A DNA stretch of 34,614 bases from the NCBI GenBank assembly GCA_000435615.1, contig FR881951.1, positions 1,674 through 36,287 on the forward strand. The letters run 5' to 3'. A program made the translations under genes and the position numbers. Every line of letters begins with the position of its first letter. The stretch's first letter is position 1. Below the pieces are notes generated by a model. The model saw nothing but the letters and a program-made list of their open reading frames with translations. It did not search any database and was not told the DNA's origin. Origin of the DNA: Firmicutes bacterium CAG:238 (lineage in GTDB: Bacteria; Bacillota; Clostridia; Peptostreptococcales; Anaerovoracaceae). Positions 1-6,821 of this stretch are shown here, in pieces.

Positions 1-39
1 GGGAAGTAAGCGTTAAGGCGACAGCCCCTTATTTTTTCT

Positions 40-1554
40 TTATTCATTAAAAGCAGCATTGCTTGCTGTATCGAAAATATCCGTTACTTCTTTCTTCGGT
101 TCTGCCGTCAGCTTCGACACGATAACCACAGCCGCCATGGAGCAGATAAATCCCGGCACGATTTCATAGATTCCGGTTGATCCGGATAAGAACGCGAGCC
201 AAAGTCCGTCGATAGCCGCACCCGTTACAACGCCTGCGATTGCACCGGCATAGTTGAATCTTCTCCAGAAAAGCGAAAGCAGAATCGTCGGTCCGAATGC
301 CGATCCGAAGCATCCCCATGCGTTTTCGACAAGGTTCATAATTGCCTGTGCCCCGGAGCCCTTAGAAGAAGCGAGCAGAAATGCAATCACCGCTACAATT
401 ATAACCACGATTCTTCCTATCCACAATACCTCCCTGTCAGAAGCGTCTTTTCTGATAATCGGCTTGTAGATGTCCGATGTGAACGAACTTGACGCAACTA
501 AAAGCTGTGAGTCGGCAGTCGAAATGCAGGCTGCCATAATTGCCGCCAGCAAAAGCCCTGACGCAAGCGGGAAGAAGAATTTTCTCGACATTACCATGAA
601 TACTGTTTTCTGCAGTCCCTGTGTCAAAAGCTCTTCACCGACAAAGATTCTTCCGAAGTAAGCAACAAGGCAAGCAGCACCGAGTGCCAGTACAACCCAT
701 ACGATTGCAACAATTGCAGACTTCTTGATCATTGATGGTTTTTCGATTGACATGAAGCGAACTATGATGTGCGGCATTCCGAAGTATCCCAGACCCCAGC
801 CGAGACCGCTTACAATTTCCTTCCAGCTTGCCGAAAAAATGCCCGAGCCGAAATCGCAGGTTACCAGTTCGCCTGAAGCATCTGTGTACTGATAAACCGT
901 ATGAATTGCAGTCGTGTCAATGTCCTGTGTAAGAACTACGACGATCGGAATCGCAAGCAGTGCAATCAACATAAGAATCCCCTGGAAAAAGTCCGTCCAG
1001 CAGACAGCTTTAAATCCGCCGAGGAAAGTATACCCGATGATGATTAGCGCACAAAGTATCATTCCCACGCTCTCCGAAACGCCCGGGAAAATCATTTTGA
1101 ACACCGACGCACCTGCTACAAACGCGGAAGCAACATATACGGTGAAGCAAACCAAAAAGATTATCGCACAGATAACCTGCAGCGTGTTGGATTTCGTTGC
1201 GAAACGATTTGAAAGATACTGCGGCACCGTAATCGCATCTCCCGCTGCCTTAGAGAACTTCCTAAGTCTTGTCGCGCAGAAAATCCAGTTTGCGGCAGTT
1301 CCGAGCGCCAGACCGATTCCAATCCACATCTGACCGAATCCGAATGCCATGATGGAACCCGGAAGCCCCATCAAAAGCCATGCGGACATATCGGATGCCT
1401 GTGCGGACATCGCCGTAACCCAAGGCCCCATCGAGCGGCCGCCTAAGAAGTAGTCTTCCTGATTTCTGTTTCCTCCGTTGAAGAAGAAGATCAGTGCTAC
1501 GAAAAACAATATTATGAAGTAACCTAAAAACGCTATTATTTCTGCGTTGAACAT
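40..1554 (-). CDS. putP: Sodium/proline symporter (SSS family)
   Basis: A 504-residue polytopic membrane protein of the solute:sodium symporter family. It has about 13 hydrophobic segments and the family's N-terminal pattern: a first helix, then a basic loop DYFLGGRSMGPWVTAMSAQASDMS at roughly residues 35-58. PutP proteins import proline with Na+. The length matches typical PutP (about 500). The start ATG at 1552-1554 is preceded by AAGGAGG on the minus strand. It lies 48 bp downstream of an ornithine cyclodeaminase-family gene on the same strand, probably in one operon. Pairing a proline carrier with a proline-forming enzyme supports the proline assignment over pantothenate or other SSS substrates. 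The 39 bases beyond the stop are too few to show a complete terminator. Confidence 0.9.
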   Translation of the reverse strand: MFNAEIIAFLGYFIILFFVALIFFFNGGNRNQEDYFLGGRSMGPWVTAMSAQASDMSAWLLMGLPGSIMAFGFGQMWIGIGLALGTAANWIFCATRLRKFSKAAGDAITVPQYLSNRFATKSNTLQVICAIIFLVCFTVYVASAFVAGASVFKMIFPGVSESVGMILCALIIIGYTFLGGFKAVCWTDFFQGILMLIALLAIPIVVVLTQDIDTTAIHTVYQYTDASGELVTCDFGSGIFSASWKEIVSGLGWGLGYFGMPHIIVRFMSIEKPSMIKKSAIVAIVWVVLALGAACLVAYFGRIFVGEELLTQGLQKTVFMVMSRKFFFPLASGLLLAAIMAACISTADSQLLVASSSFTSDIYKPIIRKDASDREVLWIGRIVVIIVAVIAFLLASSKGSGAQAIMNLVENAWGCFGSAFGPTILLSLFWRRFNYAGAIAGVVTGAAIDGLWLAFLSGSTGIYEIVPGFICSMAAVVIVSKLTAEPKKEVTDIFDTASNAAFNE

Positions 1555-1602
1555 TGCTAAATCCTCCTTGTAGAATTATCTTAGATCCATGTTAAATTCC
1601 AA

Positions 1603-2703
1603 CTATATCCCAAGTCCTGTGCTGATATTTCGCATGAAATCCTGCACGTTCGTAACAATACCTTTTGCTGAGAGACTTCCGCGGTCACCGAGCTTGTTAG
1701 CGGCGAACTCCGAAGTGTCTACCATGTAGAAATGTACCGGGCGAATCGTTCCATCCCCAAGTACTCTGTATGTCGGTGTCATATTTCCCGTTGCAATCGT
1801 GTGCAGTACGGTTGCCATGCCGATAACCGTTGTCGCTTTGCGTACATGGGAACGGATGGTGTCCTGTCCCTCGTAAGTATGCTCATATACTTCCGGAAGC
1901 GGACCGTCGTCACGAATCGAGCCGTTCAGCACGAACGGTACATTGTGTTTCACGCAGTTGTAAATGATACCGCTGTTAATGCCCTCCCCCTCGATAAACG
2001 CAGGGATGGAGCCGTAAGTGTTAATCGCGTTGATTGCATCCAGATGGTTGTAGTGGCCCATGAAATGAAGCTTCTGATTTACGATGTCGCATCCGAGTGC
2101 GGTTCCCAAGTATCCACCCTCAAGGTCATGCGTCGCAAGTGCGTTTCCCGCAAGAAGTGCCTGGCAGTAGCCCTGTGCAATCAGTTCGCCCATCACGCGG
2201 CGCGCTTCCACATCGAAGCTGCACGCAGGACCCAAAACCCAGACAACATAGCCGTTGTGTTCTTTTTCGTATTTCAGCAGTTCGATTAAGTCCTTGTAGT
2301 CTTGTGTAAAGGAAGTTTCTCTGCTTCTGGACTGACGAAAAGCAAAGGTATTCTTCGCGTCCTCTTCTTCGTCTGCTCTCTTCCAACAGTTGTCGTGCAC
2401 ATAGATGCCTTCGCTTGCATCTTCGGTTCTTCCGACTACGACCATGTCGCCTTCTTTGATATTTCGGAATTCAACAACCCTGATTTTTTCGCCGTCCCAA
2501 ATCGGAACCGCGTCCATTCTGCTGTCCTCCGCCAAATGCCATTTACCATCTATTTTAAAATATTCCGGAAAAATGGAAGTTGCGTGAAACCCTTTCGGTG
2601 CCGCCTTCGCACACGGTGCCTTGATAAGCCTTGCGTTCGGTGCGTTCACGAACATTTCCTTTGAAAAATCCGGTTCTATATATTTCGCCAATTGAAAACT
2701 CAT
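1603..2703 (-). CDS. Ornithine cyclodeaminase family, nickel-pincer-nucleotide type (TIGR00300/LOR-SDH-like)
   Basis: A 366-residue soluble protein recognised by its overall similarity to the TIGR00300 family: the N-terminal domain with HLAEDSRMDAVPIWDGEKIRVVEFRNIKEGD and the C-terminal region with LLAGNALATHDLEGG and GSIRDDGPLPEVYEHTYEGQD. Members are the C-terminal domain of cyanobacterial ArgZ/AgrE and stand-alone archaeal enzymes. They convert ornithine to proline plus ammonia, using a nickel-pincer cofactor in the characterised cases. I chose the internal ATG at 2701-2703 (MSFQLAKYIE) because AAGAGGTAG stands just upstream; the frame stays open to 2790, but the extra 29 residues look non-coding. 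It is first in a probable operon with putP and diverges from a TetR gene. Specificity is inferred from family and neighbour; no cofactor-synthesis genes are in the window. Confidence 0.8.
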   Translation of the reverse strand: MSFQLAKYIEPDFSKEMFVNAPNARLIKAPCAKAAPKGFHATSIFPEYFKIDGKWHLAEDSRMDAVPIWDGEKIRVVEFRNIKEGDMVVVGRTEDASEGIYVHDNCWKRADEEEDAKNTFAFRQSRSRETSFTQDYKDLIELLKYEKEHNGYVVWVLGPACSFDVEARRVMGELIAQGYCQALLAGNALATHDLEGGYLGTALGCDIVNQKLHFMGHYNHLDAINAINTYGSIPAFIEGEGINSGIIYNCVKHNVPFVLNGSIRDDGPLPEVYEHTYEGQDTIRSHVRKATTVIGMATVLHTIATGNMTPTYRVLGDGTIRPVHFYMVDTSEFAANKLGDRGSLSAKGIVTNVQDFMRNISTGLGI

Positions 2704-2733
2704 TTTTTCTACCTCTTTTCTTAACATGCAGCC

Positions 2734-2762
2734 ATTGTAACACATTCCAAACAAGAATGAAA
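2734..2762 (-). promoter_or_regulatory. Predicted promoter of the ornithine cyclodeaminase-putP operon
   Basis: On the minus strand a -35-like TTTCAT (2757-2762) and a -10 TACAAT (2734-2739) are separated by 17 bp, about 30 bp ahead of the chosen start. The -35 is weak, which suits a regulated promoter. A palindrome touches its upstream edge. Confidence 0.4.
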
Positions 2763-2763
2763 C

Positions 2764-2779
2764 ACAGAATAAATTCTGT
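2764..2779. promoter_or_regulatory. Candidate TetR operator palindrome
   Basis: Perfect 16-bp dyad ACAGAATAAATTCTGT (7-bp arms, 2-bp centre) in the intergenic region between the TetR gene and the operon it diverges from, one base upstream of the predicted minus-strand -35. TetR proteins bind such short palindromes as dimers and are commonly encoded divergently from their target. Binding is inferred. Confidence 0.5.
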
Positions 2780-2820
2780 ACATTTTTCAAGATTTTTTAT
2801 GATAACTACTTATATTTATC

Positions 2821-2849
2821 TTGAATTTTCAATGTTTATAAGCTATACT
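2821..2849 (+). promoter_or_regulatory. Predicted promoter of the TetR gene
   Basis: TTGAAT (2821-2826) and TATACT (2844-2849) with a 17-bp spacer. The 5' leader that follows (about 2880-2910) is almost pure A/T, with self-complementary A- and T-tracts just before the ribosome binding site. Confidence 0.5.
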
Positions 2850-2932
2850 ATATTCTATACAATAAAATGCATAAAAAATAAATTTTAAAATTTTTTAAAA
2901 ATTTTTGGACTTTTACGCAGAAAGGAACCATT

Positions 2933-3517
2933 ATGAAGAAAAAAAATGCACGCAACACGAAAGGCAAAATCGTCTCCGCCGCATGGCGGCTGTTCTATCA
3001 GCAAGGCTATGATGACACCACCGTGGAGGAAATAGTAGAAGCCTCCGGTACTTCCAGAGGCTCCTTTTATCACTATTTTGATGGGAAAGACGCGCTTCTG
3101 TCTTCGCTTTCCTATCTTTTTGATGAAAAATACGATGAACTTGCCGAAACGATGGACGCCTCGCTCACTCCGGTTGAAAAACTGATCTTTATGAATCAAG
3201 AATTGTTCCTGATGATCGACAACACGGTATCCGTTGACCTGCTGAGCCAGCTTTTCGCTACGCAGCTCATCACCAGCGGTGAAAAACACATGATGAGTCC
3301 GAGCCGTACTTATTATAAGCTTCTGCGCCAGGTTGTCAGCGAAGGCAAACAGCTTGGTTTTTTCAAAGAAGAGTTTTCCGTCAACGACATCACAAAAGCC
3401 TATGCCATGTTCGAACGCGGCCTGATGTACGATTGGTGCATTTCCGGCGGAAGCTACTCGCTCTGTCAGTATTCGCAAAGCGTCCTTCCGCTGTTTCTGG
3501 GAAGCTTCTGTGCATAG
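2933..3517 (+). CDS. TetR/AcrR family transcriptional regulator
   Basis: A 194-residue regulator. The N-terminal TetR helix-turn-helix spans about residues 10-57, with the diagnostic stretch TTVEEIVEASGTSRGSFYHYF followed by a lysine (GKDAL). The rest is a helical ligand-binding and dimerisation domain with no assignable ligand. The start at 2933 has AGAAAGGA upstream. It is divergent from the ornithine cyclodeaminase-putP pair, and the perfect palindrome at 2764-2779 is a likely operator, so it probably represses that operon and perhaps itself. It is convergent with serS across a shared terminator. Confidence 0.88.
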   Translation: MKKKNARNTKGKIVSAAWRLFYQQGYDDTTVEEIVEASGTSRGSFYHYFDGKDALLSSLSYLFDEKYDELAETMDASLTPVEKLIFMNQELFLMIDNTVSVDLLSQLFATQLITSGEKHMMSPSRTYYKLLRQVVSEGKQLGFFKEEFSVNDITKAYAMFERGLMYDWCISGGSYSLCQYSQSVLPLFLGSFCA

Positions 3518-3518
3518 C

Positions 3519-3546
3519 AAAAGGAGCCGAAGCTCCTTTTTTGTTT
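3519..3546. terminator. Bidirectional terminator between the TetR gene and serS
   Basis: A 9-bp perfect stem (AAAAGGAGC 3519-3527 with GCTCCTTTT 3532-3540), tetraloop CGAA and a T-run on the plus strand. The A-run on the left gives a shorter T-tail on the minus strand. It lies between two convergent genes. Confidence 0.85.
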
Positions 3547-3557
3547 TATTGCAATTT

Positions 3558-4832
3558 TTATTTTGCAATCACTTCTGCGCCGCCCATATACTTCTTGAGT
3601 ACTTCAGGAATCTTAACGCTTCCGTCAGCCTGCTGATAGTTTTCGAGAACCGCTGCAGTTGTACGGCCGATTGCAAGGCCTGAACCGTTGAGCGTGTGCA
3701 GGAATTCCGGCTTGCCGCCTTCTCTTCTGAAGCGGATGTTTGCGCGTCTTGCCTGGTAGTCAAGGAAGTTGGAACAGGAAGAAATTTCAACATATCTTCC
3801 GTAGGATGGCATCCATACTTCGATGTCGTATGTGCAAGCGGAGGAGAATCCGAGGTCGCCTGTGGAAAGTCTTACAACTCTGTACGGAATATCCAAAAGT
3901 TTGAGAACTTCTTCCGCATCCGCGGTAAGTGCTTCAAGTTCATCCCAGGAATCTTCCGGCTTACAGAACTTAACAAGCTCTACCTTGTTGAACTGGTGCT
4001 GTCTGATTAAGCCTCTGGTGTCGCGGCCTGCTGAACCCGCTTCTGCCCGGAAGCAAGGAGTATATGCCGTATAGTGAATCGGAAGCTGTTCTTCCGGAAT
4101 GATTTCCTGTGCAAGCAGGTTGGTTACGGGAACTTCTGCCGTCGGAATCAGGAAGAAGTCCTTCTGCGGTACATAGAACATATCCTCTTCAAACTTCGGA
4201 AGCTGACCGGTTCCTGTCATTGCGGCACGGTTAACCATGAACGGCGGAAGAATTTCCGTGTAGTCCTGGTCGAGAGTGTGAAGGTCGAGCATGAAGCACA
4301 TAATTGCTCTTTCAAGTCTCGCTCCGAGACCTTTATATACAGTGAATCTTGTGCCGGAAATCTTTGCGGCTCTTTCCCAGTCAAGGATGTCAAGGTCTGT
4401 ACCGATATCCCAGTGTGCCTTCGGCTCGAAATCAAACTGTGTAGGCTCTTTGAATTTTCTCATTTCGACATTCGCGCTGTCATCTTCGCCAACCTGTACG
4501 AAATCAGCCGGGATGTTCGGAATGTTGAGCAAAGTATCTTTGATGTCCGCGTCGAGCTGAGATACTTCTGCGTCAAGAACTTTAATTTTTTCGGAAAGTT
4601 CCTTCATTTCCGCCATGATTGCGGTTGTATCTTCGCCTGCCTTTTTCATCTTCGGAATTTCCTTGGAAACCGTGTTCTGTTTGTTCTTCATTGCCTCAAC
4701 TTCAGCTAAAACAGCACGTCTCTTTTCATCAAGTGCAGGAATCTTCTCAATGCCGAAGCTTCCCTTCGTTCTTCTTTCTACGCCGGCTTTCATGCTTTCG
4801 TAGTCTTCTCTGATTCTCTTAATGTCTAACAT
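3558..4832 (-). CDS. serS: Seryl-tRNA synthetase
   Basis: A 424-residue class II aminoacyl-tRNA synthetase that charges tRNA-Ser with serine. The N-terminal coiled-coil arm (about residues 30-105, rich in K/E with heptad-like spacing) binds the long variable arm of tRNA-Ser. The catalytic domain shows motif 2 (CFRAEAGSAGRDTRGLIRQHQF) and motif 3 (NGSGLAIGRTTAAVLENYQ). The length is standard. AAGGAG lies ahead of the ATG at 4832. It follows the glutamine synthetase gene after only 25 bp, so the two are probably co-transcribed. I saw no T-box leader directly upstream. Confidence 0.97.
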   Translation of the reverse strand: MLDIKRIREDYESMKAGVERRTKGSFGIEKIPALDEKRRAVLAEVEAMKNKQNTVSKEIPKMKKAGEDTTAIMAEMKELSEKIKVLDAEVSQLDADIKDTLLNIPNIPADFVQVGEDDSANVEMRKFKEPTQFDFEPKAHWDIGTDLDILDWERAAKISGTRFTVYKGLGARLERAIMCFMLDLHTLDQDYTEILPPFMVNRAAMTGTGQLPKFEEDMFYVPQKDFFLIPTAEVPVTNLLAQEIIPEEQLPIHYTAYTPCFRAEAGSAGRDTRGLIRQHQFNKVELVKFCKPEDSWDELEALTADAEEVLKLLDIPYRVVRLSTGDLGFSSACTYDIEVWMPSYGRYVEISSCSNFLDYQARRANIRFRREGGKPEFLHTLNGSGLAIGRTTAAVLENYQQADGSVKIPEVLKKYMGGAEVIAK

Positions 4833-4857
4833 TTCTTATCTCCTTAAAATATGTTGA

Positions 4858-6774
4858 TTAAAATAAGTTGCGTTTGTATGTCAAATATAATTTTCTGAGC
4901 TGCTCAATCTTTTGAGACATTTCAATCTGCAAGTCCGATGCTAAATCGTAGTCATCCTTGTCAAGCGCCTCGCTCGCACGAGTGAGAAGTGACTTCTCAT
5001 GCAAAGAGTCTTTTGCGATATAATGTCTCATGCGGTCAATCTTCGCCCAGTTTTCCAAATCGTAATCCGTAGCATCATCACCGTGAATTCTTCTGCACTC
5101 TCTGACAAATGTCATGTGATTCGGAATAATGCGGTTATGAAGTTCCGTCTTCCACTGACTGAGGATGGACTGCTCATACGACTCAAGCGAAATCGGCGTA
5201 ATGACACCATCGCCCATAATCGTATGCGCTTTCTCCGGATATGCAGAAAGACCTTTGAGATTTTCCCATACAGTCTGCGGTGCTTTTCCGAAAAGTTTCG
5301 TGCGCTCTTCCTCTGAAAAATCCTCAAATACGTCTTTTTCACTTCGGTATTCTCTGTCTTTTTCAAGATAAAAGTCAGCGTCGCCGCATTTCTTCGACAG
5401 GGAGAGTTCCAGTTCGTTTGCGGTTTTTTCAGCACCGAGCGCCGCCTTTATACCGTCAATCATTGCCATATAGGAAACAGCCAAAACAAGGTATGTGTTA
5501 CTCTTTGGATTCGGTGCTCTGAGTTCAAATCTTGTAGCCATCGGATTCGCCGAGTTTCTGATTAGACCAATCAAAACCGTGCGGTTTCTGGAAGGGTCTT
5601 TCGGGTCATGACCGAGCGAGGTAACAATACATACCGGTGCTTCGTACCCCGGTTTCAGCCTGTTCAGCGAATCGTTGGTAGAGCTTACAAACGGATTCAT
5701 CGCTTCGTAGTTCTTCAAAATTCCCATAAGCGCTCCGAAACCGATCGGGGTAAGGAATTCCTCGCCCATCTTGATAGGTGAGAACAGGTTTGTCATCTTC
5801 CCATTCTTAAGTTTCGCGCATACTCCTATGTGGGTATGTTCCCCGTTTCCGGCAACGCCCACGATTGGCTTTGCCATAAAGTTCGTATTAAGCCCGAACT
5901 GATTGAAAACATCTCTTACAACATATCTTACTAATTTTTCATTATCGCAGGCCTGCATCGCATCCGAGTATTTCCAGTCAATTTCCAGCTGTTCCATGAT
6001 ATGGTCATGTGTGCCGGCACTGGTTATCTTGGACTTAACTCCACCAACCTCCTTATGTCCCATCTCCATTTCGATTCCGTAACGATCGAGAATCTCAATG
6101 CTCTTTTCAAGGGCGGTTCGAACCGGTCCGTATGTCCTCTTCCAGTACTGTTCCTTCAGTTCCTGTGAGGTTGAAAGTTGTTCTCTGTCTGCCTTATCAT
6201 CCGGTGTTTTTACCCAAAATTCAAGCTCTGTAGCACTGGTAATCCTGATTTCCTCAATGTCATCCACACTGTCCGCACCGTCGATGTATTCAAACACATA
6301 CGGGTGCTCAGCGAGGAGCGACATGAGGTCTTCTTTGAATTTAGAAACAGCATCCCTGAGAATTACTCTGGAACCTACTTCTGTTTGGTCATTGTGGATT
6401 AGAAACGCAGGTATCCGCAAGGTTCCCACCGGAAGTCCGGTTTCTCTGTCTATATTGTCAAAATTGTAGTCAATATACCAGTTAACCGAAAAGTCCGGTA
6501 TCATATCAACCTTTGCGTTGTTCAGCTCTGCAATTTTAGGCAAATTTACACTGGAACCGTCAGTCTGAACACCATGTGCCAACATAGCATCCATATCGTC
6601 CAAGAAAAGTCTGGCAGGAATTCTCTCATCCGTGTCGTTGCCAACCATGTCAAGTCCCGCATATGACACGAACTGGATCTCGGGATGCTCCTTTAATATC
6701 TTTGTAAGTTCTTCTTTGTTATGCATATCCTTTGGGATATTAAACAGCATTTTGTTTAAATCAAATTCCAGCAT
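4858..6774 (-). CDS. glnA: Glutamine synthetase, long form with C-terminal helical extension
   Basis: A 638-residue glutamine synthetase-family protein (glutamate + NH3 + ATP to glutamine). The N-terminal beta-Grasp region carries VQTDGSSVNLPKIAEL, equivalent to the FDGSS segment of GSI. The catalytic domain has GNGEHTHIGV (nucleotide/metal histidines), NSFKRL-like SLNRLKPGYEAP, and the glutamate-site segment TRFELRAPNPKSNTYL. GSI enzymes are about 440-470 residues. Here the catalytic part is followed by roughly 150 residues of charged, helical sequence ending KIEQLRKLYLTYKRNLF, so it belongs to a long clostridial group rather than classic GSI. The start has AAGGAGGTAAATT upstream. It precedes serS by 25 bp, and 47 bp separate it from the UPF0182 gene without an obvious terminator, so read-through from there is possible. 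Confidence 0.88.
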   Translation of the reverse strand: MLEFDLNKMLFNIPKDMHNKEELTKILKEHPEIQFVSYAGLDMVGNDTDERIPARLFLDDMDAMLAHGVQTDGSSVNLPKIAELNNAKVDMIPDFSVNWYIDYNFDNIDRETGLPVGTLRIPAFLIHNDQTEVGSRVILRDAVSKFKEDLMSLLAEHPYVFEYIDGADSVDDIEEIRITSATELEFWVKTPDDKADREQLSTSQELKEQYWKRTYGPVRTALEKSIEILDRYGIEMEMGHKEVGGVKSKITSAGTHDHIMEQLEIDWKYSDAMQACDNEKLVRYVVRDVFNQFGLNTNFMAKPIVGVAGNGEHTHIGVCAKLKNGKMTNLFSPIKMGEEFLTPIGFGALMGILKNYEAMNPFVSSTNDSLNRLKPGYEAPVCIVTSLGHDPKDPSRNRTVLIGLIRNSANPMATRFELRAPNPKSNTYLVLAVSYMAMIDGIKAALGAEKTANELELSLSKKCGDADFYLEKDREYRSEKDVFEDFSEEERTKLFGKAPQTVWENLKGLSAYPEKAHTIMGDGVITPISLESYEQSILSQWKTELHNRIIPNHMTFVRECRRIHGDDATDYDLENWAKIDRMRHYIAKDSLHEKSLLTRASEALDKDDYDLASDLQIEMSQKIEQLRKLYLTYKRNLF

Positions 6775-6821
6775 AATTTACCTCCTTTTCTTATATATTT
6801 TATTTTTATTACTGTCTTGTA

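Noticed and set aside
2704..2790. 29-codon N-terminal extension of the ornithine cyclodeaminase gene
   Set aside because: The internal ATG at 2703 has a clear ribosome binding site, the predicted promoter lies inside the extension, and the extra residues do not resemble the family.
3548..3568. ATTGCAA/TTGCAAT inverted repeat beside the serS stop
   Set aside because: Short A/T-rich arms next to a much better terminator; no independent role is evident.
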